From positions 2,470,692-2,534,691 of the forward strand of contig CP051239.1 in assembly GCA_017794945.1 (NCBI GenBank): a stretch of DNA of 64,000 nucleotides, read 5' to 3'. Origin of the DNA: Alcanivorax sp. Lineage in GTDB: Bacteria > Pseudomonadota > Gammaproteobacteria > Pseudomonadales > Alcanivoracaceae. Within the stretch, counting starts at the first letter, position 1; each line of letters opens with the position of its first letter. The notes below the pieces were generated by a model. It was not told the origin of the DNA and did not search any database. It saw only the letters and a list, made by a program, of their open reading frames with translations. A program made the translations under genes and the position numbers. Below are positions 38,100-45,469 of this stretch, piece after piece.

Positions 38100-39821
38100 A
38101 TGAAGGATTCGCGCGGGAACGCCGCGACCGCGAACAAGAACATTGTGACGCAGACCAACGGCCCTGCGTCGGTGGTGGAGGAACGGCTGCAGGCGGCGCT
38201 GGATTCCGACGACCTGGGTATCTGGGACCACGACCTGCGCGAGAACACCTTCTGGGCGTCACCAAACATCAGCCGCATGGTGGGCATCCCCGAGGGCGGC
38301 GCCGCCAGCACCCGTCAGTTCTGGGAGTTCGTCCATCCGGACGACCGTGACGGCGTGCGCCAGGTTCTGCGCGGCGCCCTGGCGGCGGCGGTCAGCGGCC
38401 ATTTCGAAGTGACCTTCCGGGCCCACCGCCGGGACCTGGGGCGGCTCGCCCTGGTGCGCTGTTCGGCGCAGCTGGTGTTCGACCAGGACAACCGGCCGGC
38501 CCGCATGCTGGGTGTGTTCCGCGACGTGTCCGACCAGCAGGAGGAACAGGTCAAGCTGTTCTACGAGGCGCACTACGACGAACTCACCGGCCTCGCCAAC
38601 CAGAAACTGCTCACCGAACAGACCCAGACCGTGCTCGATCAGGGGCGGCCCGCCGGCTGCCTGCTGCTGGAGCTGAACGGCTTCCAGGAAGTCAGCGATA
38701 CCCTGGGCCAGGAGGCCGGCGACCGGCTGCTGCAGCTGACCGCCGCGCGTCTCACCCGGCTGTTGCCGGAGGGGGCCCCGCTGTCACGCACCACCGGCGA
38801 GGAATTCGCCGTGATGCTGCCCGACCAGGACCAGGCCCGGGCGCTGATTCAGCTGGCGGAAGCGGTCCACGGCGCCTTGCTGGAAACCTTCATGATCAAG
38901 GACCGCCCGGTGGCGATCAGCGGGCATGTGGGCATTGCCTTGGCGGCGCCTCGGGGGTGTGCCAAGACCTTGCTCAGCGACGCCCATCTGGCGCTGGCCG
39001 ACGCCAAGCGTGCCGGCTACGGCGCCAGCCGCGTCTACCAGCCGGCGCTGCGCAAGGCGCTGCGGGCCCGCCAGGACATGAGCGCGGACCTGCGCACCGC
39101 CGTGCTCGGTGAGCAGTTCGAGCTGTATTACCAGCCCCAGGTACGGCTCAAGGATGGCAAGATCGTCGGCGCCGAGGCGCTGCTGCGCTGGCACCATCCG
39201 CGCCGCGGCCTGCTGGCGCCCGGGGAATTCCTGCCGTTACTCAAGGGCAGCCCGATGGCGCGAATTCTCGGCGACTGGGTGATCCGCCAGGCCTGCGCCA
39301 AGGGCGCGCTGCTGTACCGTCAGGGCCGCCCGCTGTGCATGGCGGTGAACCTGTTCTCCGCCCAGTTCAAATTGGGCGGGCTGGCGCGCATGGTGGCCGA
39401 CACCCTGCGGGAGACCGGTCTGCCCGGCGAATGGCTGGAGATCGAAATCACCGAACGGGTCATCATTAACAGCGACAACCGCCTCAAGAAGACGCTCAAC
39501 GACCTGCGGGCGTTGGGCTGCCAGCTAGCCTTCGACGATTTCGGCACCGGCTATGCCTCCCTCAGCATGCTCAAGGAATTCCCCATCACCCGGCTCAAGG
39601 TGGACAAAAGCTTCGTCGATGCCATTCATGAATCCGGTGAGGACCACGCCGTGGTGCAGGCGATGATTCAACTGGCGGAAACGTTCGGTTTCGCGATCAC
39701 CGCGGAAGGCATCGAGACCGGTCGGCAGGCGGAGGTGCTGGGGCAACTGGGGTGCCGGGAAGGGCAGGGCTATTTGTTCGGCAAACCCATCCCATGGCGG
39801 GAGTTGTACGCGCTTTTGTAG
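38100..39821 (+). CDS. PAS-GGDEF-EAL protein, probable c-di-GMP phosphodiesterase
   Basis: 573 residues, no membrane segment. A PAS domain (about 25-150: IWDHDLRENTFWASPNISRM, FWEFVHPDDR) is followed by a GGDEF-type domain (about 155-300) whose signature is replaced by TGEEF, so cyclase activity is unlikely. The EAL domain (about 330-573) is intact: YYQPQVRLKDGKIVGAEALL, NLFSAQF, EIEITERV, DDFGTGYASLSML, LKVDKSFV, TAEGIET and a final GYLFGKP. It would hydrolyse c-di-GMP and so oppose the PilZ protein at 1178. Ribosome site GGGGA before ATG 38100. Confidence 0.9.
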   Translation: MKDSRGNAATANKNIVTQTNGPASVVEERLQAALDSDDLGIWDHDLRENTFWASPNISRMVGIPEGGAASTRQFWEFVHPDDRDGVRQVLRGALAAAVSGHFEVTFRAHRRDLGRLALVRCSAQLVFDQDNRPARMLGVFRDVSDQQEEQVKLFYEAHYDELTGLANQKLLTEQTQTVLDQGRPAGCLLLELNGFQEVSDTLGQEAGDRLLQLTAARLTRLLPEGAPLSRTTGEEFAVMLPDQDQARALIQLAEAVHGALLETFMIKDRPVAISGHVGIALAAPRGCAKTLLSDAHLALADAKRAGYGASRVYQPALRKALRARQDMSADLRTAVLGEQFELYYQPQVRLKDGKIVGAEALLRWHHPRRGLLAPGEFLPLLKGSPMARILGDWVIRQACAKGALLYRQGRPLCMAVNLFSAQFKLGGLARMVADTLRETGLPGEWLEIEITERVIINSDNRLKKTLNDLRALGCQLAFDDFGTGYASLSMLKEFPITRLKVDKSFVDAIHESGEDHAVVQAMIQLAETFGFAITAEGIETGRQAEVLGQLGCREGQGYLFGKPIPWRELYALL

Positions 39822-39830
39822 CCACTGACG

Positions 39831-39859
39831 AAAACGGGCCGGCTGTTAACGCCGGCCCG
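39831..39859 (-). terminator. Terminator of the CsbD-like gene (minus strand)
   Basis: CGGGCCGGC/GCCGGCCCG stem (39835-39843 with 39851-39859) around TGTTAAC, followed on the minus strand by TTTT (39834-39831). It sits between two convergent genes and may serve both. Confidence 0.75.
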
Positions 39860-39889
39860 CTCGGTAATCAGGCTCGTCGGGCCGGACTA

Positions 39890-40090
39890 TCAGCCTTGCT
39901 TGTCGAGCCAGTCATCGGCTTGCTTCTCCGCTTCCTCGCGGGTGGAGCCGTAGCGCTCCTGAATCTTGCCGACCAGCTTATCCTTGTGGCCTTCGACCTG
40001 TTTCAGGTCATCGTCGGTGAGCTTGCCCCATTGTTTCTTGGCATCGCCCATGAGTTGTTTCCAATTGCCTTTCAACTGATCGCTGTTCAT
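39890..40090 (-). CDS. CsbD-family stress protein
   Basis: 66 residues from the ATG at 40090, with a perfect GGAGGTAG ribosome site. The family pattern is MNSDQLKGNWKQLMG, KKQWGKLTDDDLKQVEG, KDKLVGKIQERYG: small, hydrophilic, helical. CsbD-like proteins accumulate in general stress or stationary phase; their molecular role is unknown. A longer frame starting upstream (40117) is less likely given the ribosome site. Confidence 0.93.
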   Translation of the reverse strand: MNSDQLKGNWKQLMGDAKKQWGKLTDDDLKQVEGHKDKLVGKIQERYGSTREEAEKQADDWLDKQG

Positions 40091-40274
40091 TACTACCTCC
40101 ATACGGTAACGATCCATGAGCCTGGAGTATGCCTCAGGAAACCGGGGCAGCGGCGAATCTTTAGCATTCTTTTAAGAAGCGGCCGGCGCCGCGTGCCGGG
40201 TGCCCATGGCTTGCAGCCCGGCGCCGGTCGCCCCATCATTCGGGTTCTACCCATTCAACCTTCAAGGAGTCTCC

Positions 40275-40562
40275 GTGGCGGCAGTTCTGGCGGGCGGTAT
40301 TATCGTTATCTGGCTGGCGTTGAGCGGCGGTCGCGCGCTGCTCAACGCCGGCGGCATCCAGCTGCACTGGCCCGCTGATCTGTTGGCGCCACTGTTGCTG
40401 GCGGCTGTGGAAACCCTGTTGTTCCTGCTCACCGTGCCGGACGCGCCGGTGCTCGAGGAGGCCCGCCGCTGGCCCATCGCCGGCACCCTGGTGGCGCTGG
40501 CCTGGCTGATCAACGGCGCCGTGGCCGGGCGTCTTTGGTTGCGGCACCGCCGCGCCGCCTGA
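40275..40562 (+). CDS. Small inner-membrane protein, three predicted helices
   Basis: 95 residues from GTG 40275, with AAGGAG 8 bases upstream. Hydrophobic stretches at about 3-20, 33-53 and 68-86, ending in RLWLRHRRAA, so the C terminus is probably cytoplasmic. I do not recognise a family. It stands alone, 184 bases before the sigma-54 promoter, and is not obviously part of the operon that follows. Confidence 0.65.
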   Translation: MAAVLAGGIIVIWLALSGGRALLNAGGIQLHWPADLLAPLLLAAVETLLFLLTVPDAPVLEEARRWPIAGTLVALAWLINGAVAGRLWLRHRRAA

Positions 40563-40640
40563 GCCACGCTTCTTTTTGGTGCGGCCTCCCCGAAATGGGG
40601 CGGGCCGTCGGCGCGATTCCGGGCGTTTCCGTCTTTAAAT

Positions 40641-40654
40641 ATGCAGAATTGCAT
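40641..40654. promoter_or_regulatory. Inverted repeat ATGCA-GAAT-TGCAT upstream of the sigma-54 site
   Basis: Two 5-base arms around GAAT inside a short AT-rich stretch, ending 22 bases before the sigma-54 promoter. It is a possible binding site for a regulator. It is close for an enhancer, so it could equally be a repressor site. Confidence 0.4.
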
Positions 40655-40676
40655 GTATTTATAGGGGTTTAGAGGA

Positions 40677-40693
40677 TTGGCATAGCTGTTGCT
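40677..40693 (+). promoter_or_regulatory. Sigma-54 (RpoN) promoter of the TIM-barrel/desaturase/ABC operon
   Basis: TTGGCATAGCTGTTGCT. The -24 GG (40679-40680) and -12 GC (40691-40692) are separated by exactly 10 bases, and TTGCT matches the -12 consensus fully; -24 TGGCAT differs from TGGCAC by one base. The first gene starts 54 bases downstream. No enhancer-binding regulator is encoded nearby. Confidence 0.78.
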
Positions 40694-40746
40694 CCTGAGA
40701 GGTTAAGCACGGTTTTTAACCACTCATCGGAACCACGAGGAGCACC

Positions 40747-41613
40747 ATGCAGTTATTGCGATTCAAAACCCTGTGGGGCCACCCGGGCACCCCGGAGCAG
40801 GCCGCCGCCCTGGCCGTGGCCGCCGGCTTCGACGGCCTGGAAGCGCCGCTGCCGCCAGCCGGCGCGGCCCGCGACGACCTGGCCGGGGCCCTGCACGGGC
40901 ATGGCCTGCGCTGGATTCAGGAAATCTGCACCGCCGGCAGCTATGTGCCGCGCCGCGACGCCAGCGTCGCCGAGCACCTGGAAGACTTCGAAACCCAACT
41001 GCGTGACGGTCGCGCCCTGGGCGCCGAGTTCGCCAATGTGATGGGCGGCTGCGACGCCTGGCCGCTGGAAGACAGCGTGCGCTTCTTCGCCGAGGCCCAC
41101 GAGATCGCCGAGCGGGTGGGTGTCACCGCCAGCTTCGAAACCCATCGCGGGCGCAGCTTCTTCAACCCCTGGACCACGGTGGCGGTGCTCGACCGGGTGC
41201 CGGCCCTGCCCGTGACCTGCGACTTCAGCCACTGGGCGGTGGTCTGTGAACGGCTGCCCGACAGCGAATGGGACTGCATCGAACGGGTCGCCGAACAGAC
41301 CCTGCACGTCCACGCCCGGGTCGGCTACGACCAGGGCCCCCAGGTGCCGCACCCCGGCGCGCCGGAATACGCCACCGCGCTGGCGTCCCACCAGCGCTGC
41401 TGGGAAGCGGTCTGGCAGGCGCAGCGCCGCCGCGGCCTGGCGCAAACCACCCTGACACCGGAATTCGGGCCCGACGGCTATCTGCACACCTTGCCGTTCA
41501 CCAACGCCCCGGTGGCCGATCTGTGGGATCTCAACCGCTGGATCGGCGATTGCCAACAACGCCATTTCCACCGCTGGCGGGCCGCCGCCGCCGGCCGTGA
41601 TCAGGTGGCCTGA
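40747..41613 (+). CDS. TIM-barrel sugar-phosphate isomerase/epimerase-like enzyme
   Basis: 288 residues of the xylose-isomerase-like AP endonuclease 2 superfamily. Likely metal-ligand positions can be seen at barrel strand ends: EICTAG, FETHRGR, CDFSHW, HVHARVGY and LTPEFGPDGY. Members isomerise or epimerise sugars, inositols or small hydroxy-acids, so the reaction cannot be named. First gene behind the sigma-54 site, 18 bases before the desaturase gene. A GAGGAG ribosome site precedes the ATG. Confidence 0.8.
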   Translation: MQLLRFKTLWGHPGTPEQAAALAVAAGFDGLEAPLPPAGAARDDLAGALHGHGLRWIQEICTAGSYVPRRDASVAEHLEDFETQLRDGRALGAEFANVMGGCDAWPLEDSVRFFAEAHEIAERVGVTASFETHRGRSFFNPWTTVAVLDRVPALPVTCDFSHWAVVCERLPDSEWDCIERVAEQTLHVHARVGYDQGPQVPHPGAPEYATALASHQRCWEAVWQAQRRRGLAQTTLTPEFGPDGYLHTLPFTNAPVADLWDLNRWIGDCQQRHFHRWRAAAAGRDQVA

Positions 41614-41631
41614 ACAAAGGAGGGAACGGTG

Positions 41632-42648
41632 ATGAAATCGATACAGCAAACCCTGCGTCATCCCGACGCGCTGGTCCCCAATCTGCTGGTCCTGGCCTAC
41701 ATCCTGCTTGGCTATGTGGGCGGCTGGCTGCTGATGGCCCAGCCGGGCTGGCTGCTCCCCGCCCTGGGCGTGTTGGCCTGTGGCCACGCCATGGTGATCG
41801 CCGCCTACCTGGTACACGACTGCGCCCACAACGCGCTGTTCAAGAAGGTGGAACACAACACCCGTCTGGGGCGGGTGCTCAACTGGCTGACCGGTGGCTG
41901 CTATGGCACCTACGAGGATCTGCGTTACAAACACATGCGCCATCATGTGGATAACGCCGACACCATCGCGTTCGACTACCGGGCCTGGCTCAAGGCGCAC
42001 CCGCGCACCGAGAAGCTGGTGTTCGCGCTGGAATGGGCCTATGTGCCGGCGGTGGACTACATGATGCACGCGGTTTTGATGGTGGCGCCGTTCATCGGTT
42101 ACGCGGACAAATCCCAGCGGCCCCGGGCGGCGTTGGTGCTGGCGGTGCGTTTCGGCGCGCTGGCGTTGCTGGCCCTGTGGAGCCTGAAGGCGGTGCTGCT
42201 GTATGCGCTGGCCTATACGCTGATGCTCACCGTGCTGCGCTTCTTCGATGCCTTTCAGCACAACTACGAGATCATCGCCATACTCAATAATCCGGACGCG
42301 CCGCTGCCCCACAAAGGCGACCGCGATTACGAGAACGACAACACCTACAGCAACCCGGTGTCGCGCCGCTGGCCGGTGCTCAACCTGCTGGTGCTGAACT
42401 TCTGCTACCACAACGCGCACCACGTGAAGCCCACCTTGCCCTGGTACAAGCTGCCGGCCCTGCACCGGGAACTGTACGGCGACGAGTACCAGCGCACCCT
42501 GGCGTTCAGCGACCAGCTGCGCAGCTATCACCGCCACCGCCTGGCCGGCATTCACGCCGAAACCTACGGCCAGGTGCCGGCGCACCAGGCGATGCGCGAA
42601 GGCCGGGCGGTGCCGGTCTACGGGCTCAGCTTCCTGACCGCGTTTTGA
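41632..42648 (+). CDS. Membrane fatty-acid-desaturase-type di-iron enzyme
   Basis: 338 residues, start ATG 41632 (GTG at 41629 also in frame), GGAGGG upstream. The three histidine boxes of membrane di-iron desaturases and hydroxylases are complete: HDCAHN (62-67), HMRHH (101-105) and HNAHH (260-264), with an extra His in FQHNYE. Four or so membrane helices surround them. It would use O2 and an electron donor to desaturate or hydroxylate a lipid or small hydrophobic molecule. Being in an operon with an importer for small anionic compounds is unusual and argues for hydroxylation of an imported substrate or of its lipid carrier. Confidence 0.88.
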   Translation: MKSIQQTLRHPDALVPNLLVLAYILLGYVGGWLLMAQPGWLLPALGVLACGHAMVIAAYLVHDCAHNALFKKVEHNTRLGRVLNWLTGGCYGTYEDLRYKHMRHHVDNADTIAFDYRAWLKAHPRTEKLVFALEWAYVPAVDYMMHAVLMVAPFIGYADKSQRPRAALVLAVRFGALALLALWSLKAVLLYALAYTLMLTVLRFFDAFQHNYEIIAILNNPDAPLPHKGDRDYENDNTYSNPVSRRWPVLNLLVLNFCYHNAHHVKPTLPWYKLPALHRELYGDEYQRTLAFSDQLRSYHRHRLAGIHAETYGQVPAHQAMREGRAVPVYGLSFLTAF

Positions 42649-42680
42649 ACCGTTCGCCGAGTACCGAAGAGGAGTTGTCC

Positions 42681-43559
42681 ATGACCGTTTCCCTGCAGGA
42701 CCGCCTCGTCACCGGCGCCCGCGCTGAGCAGGCCGGAAGTGCCGCCCCCGCCGCCGCCCGGCCGCGCCGCCGCTGGCTGGATTTCGGGCAGACCCTGAAC
42801 TGGCGTCAACGGCTGCTGCTGGGCAGCGCCGGCTGGCTGGTGTTTTTCGCCGGCTGGTACCTGGCCGCCAACGCCGGCCTGGCGCCGGACCGCCTGTTTC
42901 CCGGGCCGCTGCGGGTGCTGGCCTCCCTGCACGAGCTGTTCGTCGAGAAAGCCTTCCTCGGCGACGTGCTGGCCAGTGTGCGCCGGATTCTGGTGAGTTT
43001 CGGGCTGGCGGTCTCGGTGGCGCTGCCGCTGGGGCTGCTGATGGGCGCCTTCGCCCGCGTCGACGGCGTGCTTAACCCGTTCCTGGGCGCCTGCCGCTAT
43101 TTGCCGGCGCCGGCGTTCATTCCGCTGCTGCTGATGTGGCTGGGTACCGGCGACAGCCAGAAGATCGCGCTGCTGCTGATCGGCGTGGTGTTCTTTCTTT
43201 CCATCATGCTCGCCGACGTCACCCGGCAGGTGCCGGCGGCGTTCGTGGAGACCGCCAAAACCCTGGGCGGCGGCCGCCGCGCGGTGCTGTGGACGGTGGT
43301 GTTCCGCCATTCGCTGCCGGGCTATCTGGACACCTGCCGGCAGATGCTGGCGGTGAGCTGGACCTACCTGGTGATCGCCGAGATCGTCGCCGCCACCGAC
43401 GGCATCGGCGCCATGATGATGCGCGCCAAGCGCTTCGTGCACGTCGACGACATCATGGCCGGCATCGTCACCATCGGGCTGCTGGGCCTGGCCCTGGACG
43501 CCCTGTTCCGAGTTCTGCACCGCTGGTGGTTTCCGTATCTGCGCGGCGGCCACCAGTGA
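42681..43559 (+). CDS. ABC importer permease, SsuC/TauC/NrtB family
   Basis: 292 residues from ATG 42681 (AGAGGAG upstream). Six predicted membrane helices and the EAA loop ETAKTLGGGRRAVLWTVVF near residue 200, which docks with the ATPase. It forms the membrane channel for the binding protein at 43580 and the ATPase at 44627. Related systems import sulfonates, taurine, nitrate, cyanate, thiamine precursors or aromatic acids. Confidence 0.9.
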   Translation: MTVSLQDRLVTGARAEQAGSAAPAAARPRRRWLDFGQTLNWRQRLLLGSAGWLVFFAGWYLAANAGLAPDRLFPGPLRVLASLHELFVEKAFLGDVLASVRRILVSFGLAVSVALPLGLLMGAFARVDGVLNPFLGACRYLPAPAFIPLLLMWLGTGDSQKIALLLIGVVFFLSIMLADVTRQVPAAFVETAKTLGGGRRAVLWTVVFRHSLPGYLDTCRQMLAVSWTYLVIAEIVAATDGIGAMMMRAKRFVHVDDIMAGIVTIGLLGLALDALFRVLHRWWFPYLRGGHQ

Positions 43560-43579
43560 ATTACGTTCCCCGAGGAGTC

Positions 43580-44611
43580 ATGACCATGCGTATGTTTAAA
43601 ACCCTGATGCTGGCGGCGGGCCTGAGCCTGGCCTCGGCCGCCAACGCCGCCGACACCGTGCGGGTGTCGCTGTTCTCCTGGCCCGGCTACGGGTTCTGGT
43701 TCATCGCCCAGGAGAAAAACCTGGTGCCGGACCTGGATCTGGAGATCACCATTATCGAGGACCCCTACGAGAGCTTCTCGCTGATGTCCGCCGGCGCCCT
43801 GGACGTGACCTCCAGCACCGCCGAGTACGGCCCGATCGCCGCCGACAAGGAGGTGCCGGTGAAGCTGGTTACCTACACCAACCCTTCCTACGGCACCGAC
43901 AAGATCGTGCTGGCGCCGGGGGTGGACAGCGCCGAGGATCTGAAAGGCGAATCCGTGGCGGTGCTGGAGGGCGGTCTTACCCAGATTTTCATGGGCATCT
44001 GGCTGGAACAGAACGGCGTCAGCATCAAGGACGTACAGTTCACCAACCTGATCATGGACGACGCCGTGGGCGCGCTGGTGGGCGGCAACGTGAAAGCCGC
44101 CGAATTCTGGGAACCGTTCGGTTCGCAAGCGCTGGATGCCCTGCCGGGCGCCACCGTGGCCGCGTCCTCCGCCGAGGGCGACTGGATTGAAACCGCGCTG
44201 CTCGGCGACGGCATGTACATGAGCGACGCCTTCCTGAACGACAAGCCCGAGCTGGCCGCCAAAACCCTGGAGGCTTACTTCAAGGCGGTGGCGTTCTGGA
44301 AAGAAAACCCGGAAGAGGGCAACAAGATCATCGCCAAGGGTTTGAATTTCCCGGTCGCCGACGTGGAAAAAGTGATCGGCAAGGACGGTGAGATTCTCAA
44401 GGGCGGTATCTGGGTGTTCGACGCCGAGCAGGCCGGCAAATTCATGGGCGTGATCCCCGGCGAGCTGCCCCTGGGCCCGCAGAACGGCCAGATGGCGCAG
44501 CACTGGGAAACCACCACCGACTGGTGGCTCAAGTTCGGCCTGGTCGACGAGCGTCATCCCATCGACGCCGGTGTGAACACCGCGCCGCTGGAAGCCGTGC
44601 TGGCCGAATAA
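43580..44611 (+). CDS. ABC importer substrate-binding protein, SsuA/TauA/NrtA type
   Basis: 343 residues with a cleavable signal peptide (about 1-23, ending ASAANA). The mature part has VSLFSWPGYGFWFIAQEKNL, SFSLMSAGALDVTSSTAEYG and LKGESVAVLEGG, typical of the NMT1/TauA-like periplasmic binding fold. The aromatic-rich first strand suggests a small, perhaps amine- or sulfonate-bearing ligand, but the ligand is not determined. Start ATG 43580 with CGAGGAG; ATG 43586 is an alternative. Confidence 0.9.
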   Translation: MTMRMFKTLMLAAGLSLASAANAADTVRVSLFSWPGYGFWFIAQEKNLVPDLDLEITIIEDPYESFSLMSAGALDVTSSTAEYGPIAADKEVPVKLVTYTNPSYGTDKIVLAPGVDSAEDLKGESVAVLEGGLTQIFMGIWLEQNGVSIKDVQFTNLIMDDAVGALVGGNVKAAEFWEPFGSQALDALPGATVAASSAEGDWIETALLGDGMYMSDAFLNDKPELAAKTLEAYFKAVAFWKENPEEGNKIIAKGLNFPVADVEKVIGKDGEILKGGIWVFDAEQAGKFMGVIPGELPLGPQNGQMAQHWETTTDWWLKFGLVDERHPIDAGVNTAPLEAVLAE

Positions 44612-44626
44612 ACGGGAGGAGCCGAC

Positions 44627-45469
44627 ATGTCGCCGAATCAACATGGGCTGACACTGAGCCGAGTGGGCAAGACCTTCCGGGCTGGGACGCGCCACGCGCG
44701 CACCGCCCTGGAGGATGTCTCCCTGCAACTCGCACCGGGCCAGGTGGGGGTGCTGTTGGGCCCCTCCGGTTGCGGTAAATCCACGCTGCTGCGCATGGTG
44801 GCGGGCCTGGAAGAGCCCACCACCGGCGCGCTGGCCCTCAACGGCCAGGCAATCACCGGACCCGGCCGCGACCGGGGCATGGTGTTCCAGAGCTACACGT
44901 CCTTCCCCTGGCTGACGGTGCGCCAGAACGTGGCCTACGGGCTGCGCATCACCGGCGACAGCAGCAGCTTGCGGGAAGGGGCGGTGGACTACTTCATCGA
45001 CGCGGTACGCCTGGGCGACGTGGCCGATGCCTACCCGCATGAGTTGTCCGGCGGCATGCGCCAGCGGGTGGCCATCGCCCGCACCCTGGCCAACCACCCG
45101 GCCTTGCTGCTGATGGATGAGCCGTTCGGGGCCCTTGACCCGGAGACCCGCTGGCAGATGCAGTCGTTACTGCTGGAGATCGTGCGTAAAGAGCGCACAA
45201 CGGTGTTGCTGGTGTCCCACGATATTGAGGAGGCGCTCTACCTGGGCGACGTGGTGTTCTTCCTGTCCAGTCACCCGGGGCGGTTGCGGGAAACCATCCG
45301 CCCGGGCTTCAAGGCGTCGCTGGGCGGCGACCGCGAAGCCATGCTCGAGCACCCCGAGTACCGGCAACTGGACCTGCACATCCGACGCATGATGAGCGAC
45401 GAAGGCCGCTGTGCGAGCGGGCCAGGCCCGCTCCCACAAAGGCCCGCGCCCACAAGGTGGCTTCGTTAG
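44627..45469 (+). CDS. ABC importer ATPase, SsuB/TauB family
   Basis: 280 residues. Walker A GPSGCGKSTLLRM, Q-loop VFQSYTSFPW, signature LSGGMRQRVAIARTL, Walker B LLLMDEPFGALD, switch His in LVSHDIEEAL. It energises the permease at 42681. The last 24 residues (from about EGRCASGPGPL) are encoded by a REP-type hairpin, so the C terminus is probably not conserved. It ends in a 4-base overlap with the convergent phospholipase D-like gene. No terminator is seen between the two apart from the REP hairpin. Confidence 0.93.
   Translation: MSPNQHGLTLSRVGKTFRAGTRHARTALEDVSLQLAPGQVGVLLGPSGCGKSTLLRMVAGLEEPTTGALALNGQAITGPGRDRGMVFQSYTSFPWLTVRQNVAYGLRITGDSSSLREGAVDYFIDAVRLGDVADAYPHELSGGMRQRVAIARTLANHPALLLMDEPFGALDPETRWQMQSLLLEIVRKERTTVLLVSHDIEEALYLGDVVFFLSSHPGRLRETIRPGFKASLGGDREAMLEHPEYRQLDLHIRRMMSDEGRCASGPGPLPQRPAPTRWLR
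45410..45440. repeat. REP hairpin (family B outer arms) inside the 3' end of the ABC ATPase gene
   Basis: GTGCGAGCGGGCC-A-GGCCCGCTCCCACA: the outer arms and first hairpin of family B, read through in frame by the upstream gene. The GAAAGG and second hairpin are not present. Confidence 0.75.

Noticed and set aside
40753-42585. 610-codon open frame opposite the TIM-barrel and desaturase genes
   Set aside because: Crosses two genes with clear catalytic motifs on the plus strand; composition is non-protein-like.
42645-42680. Earlier start of the ABC permease overlapping the desaturase stop
   Set aside because: The AGAGGAG site favours ATG 42681, and the added residues are not typical of the family.
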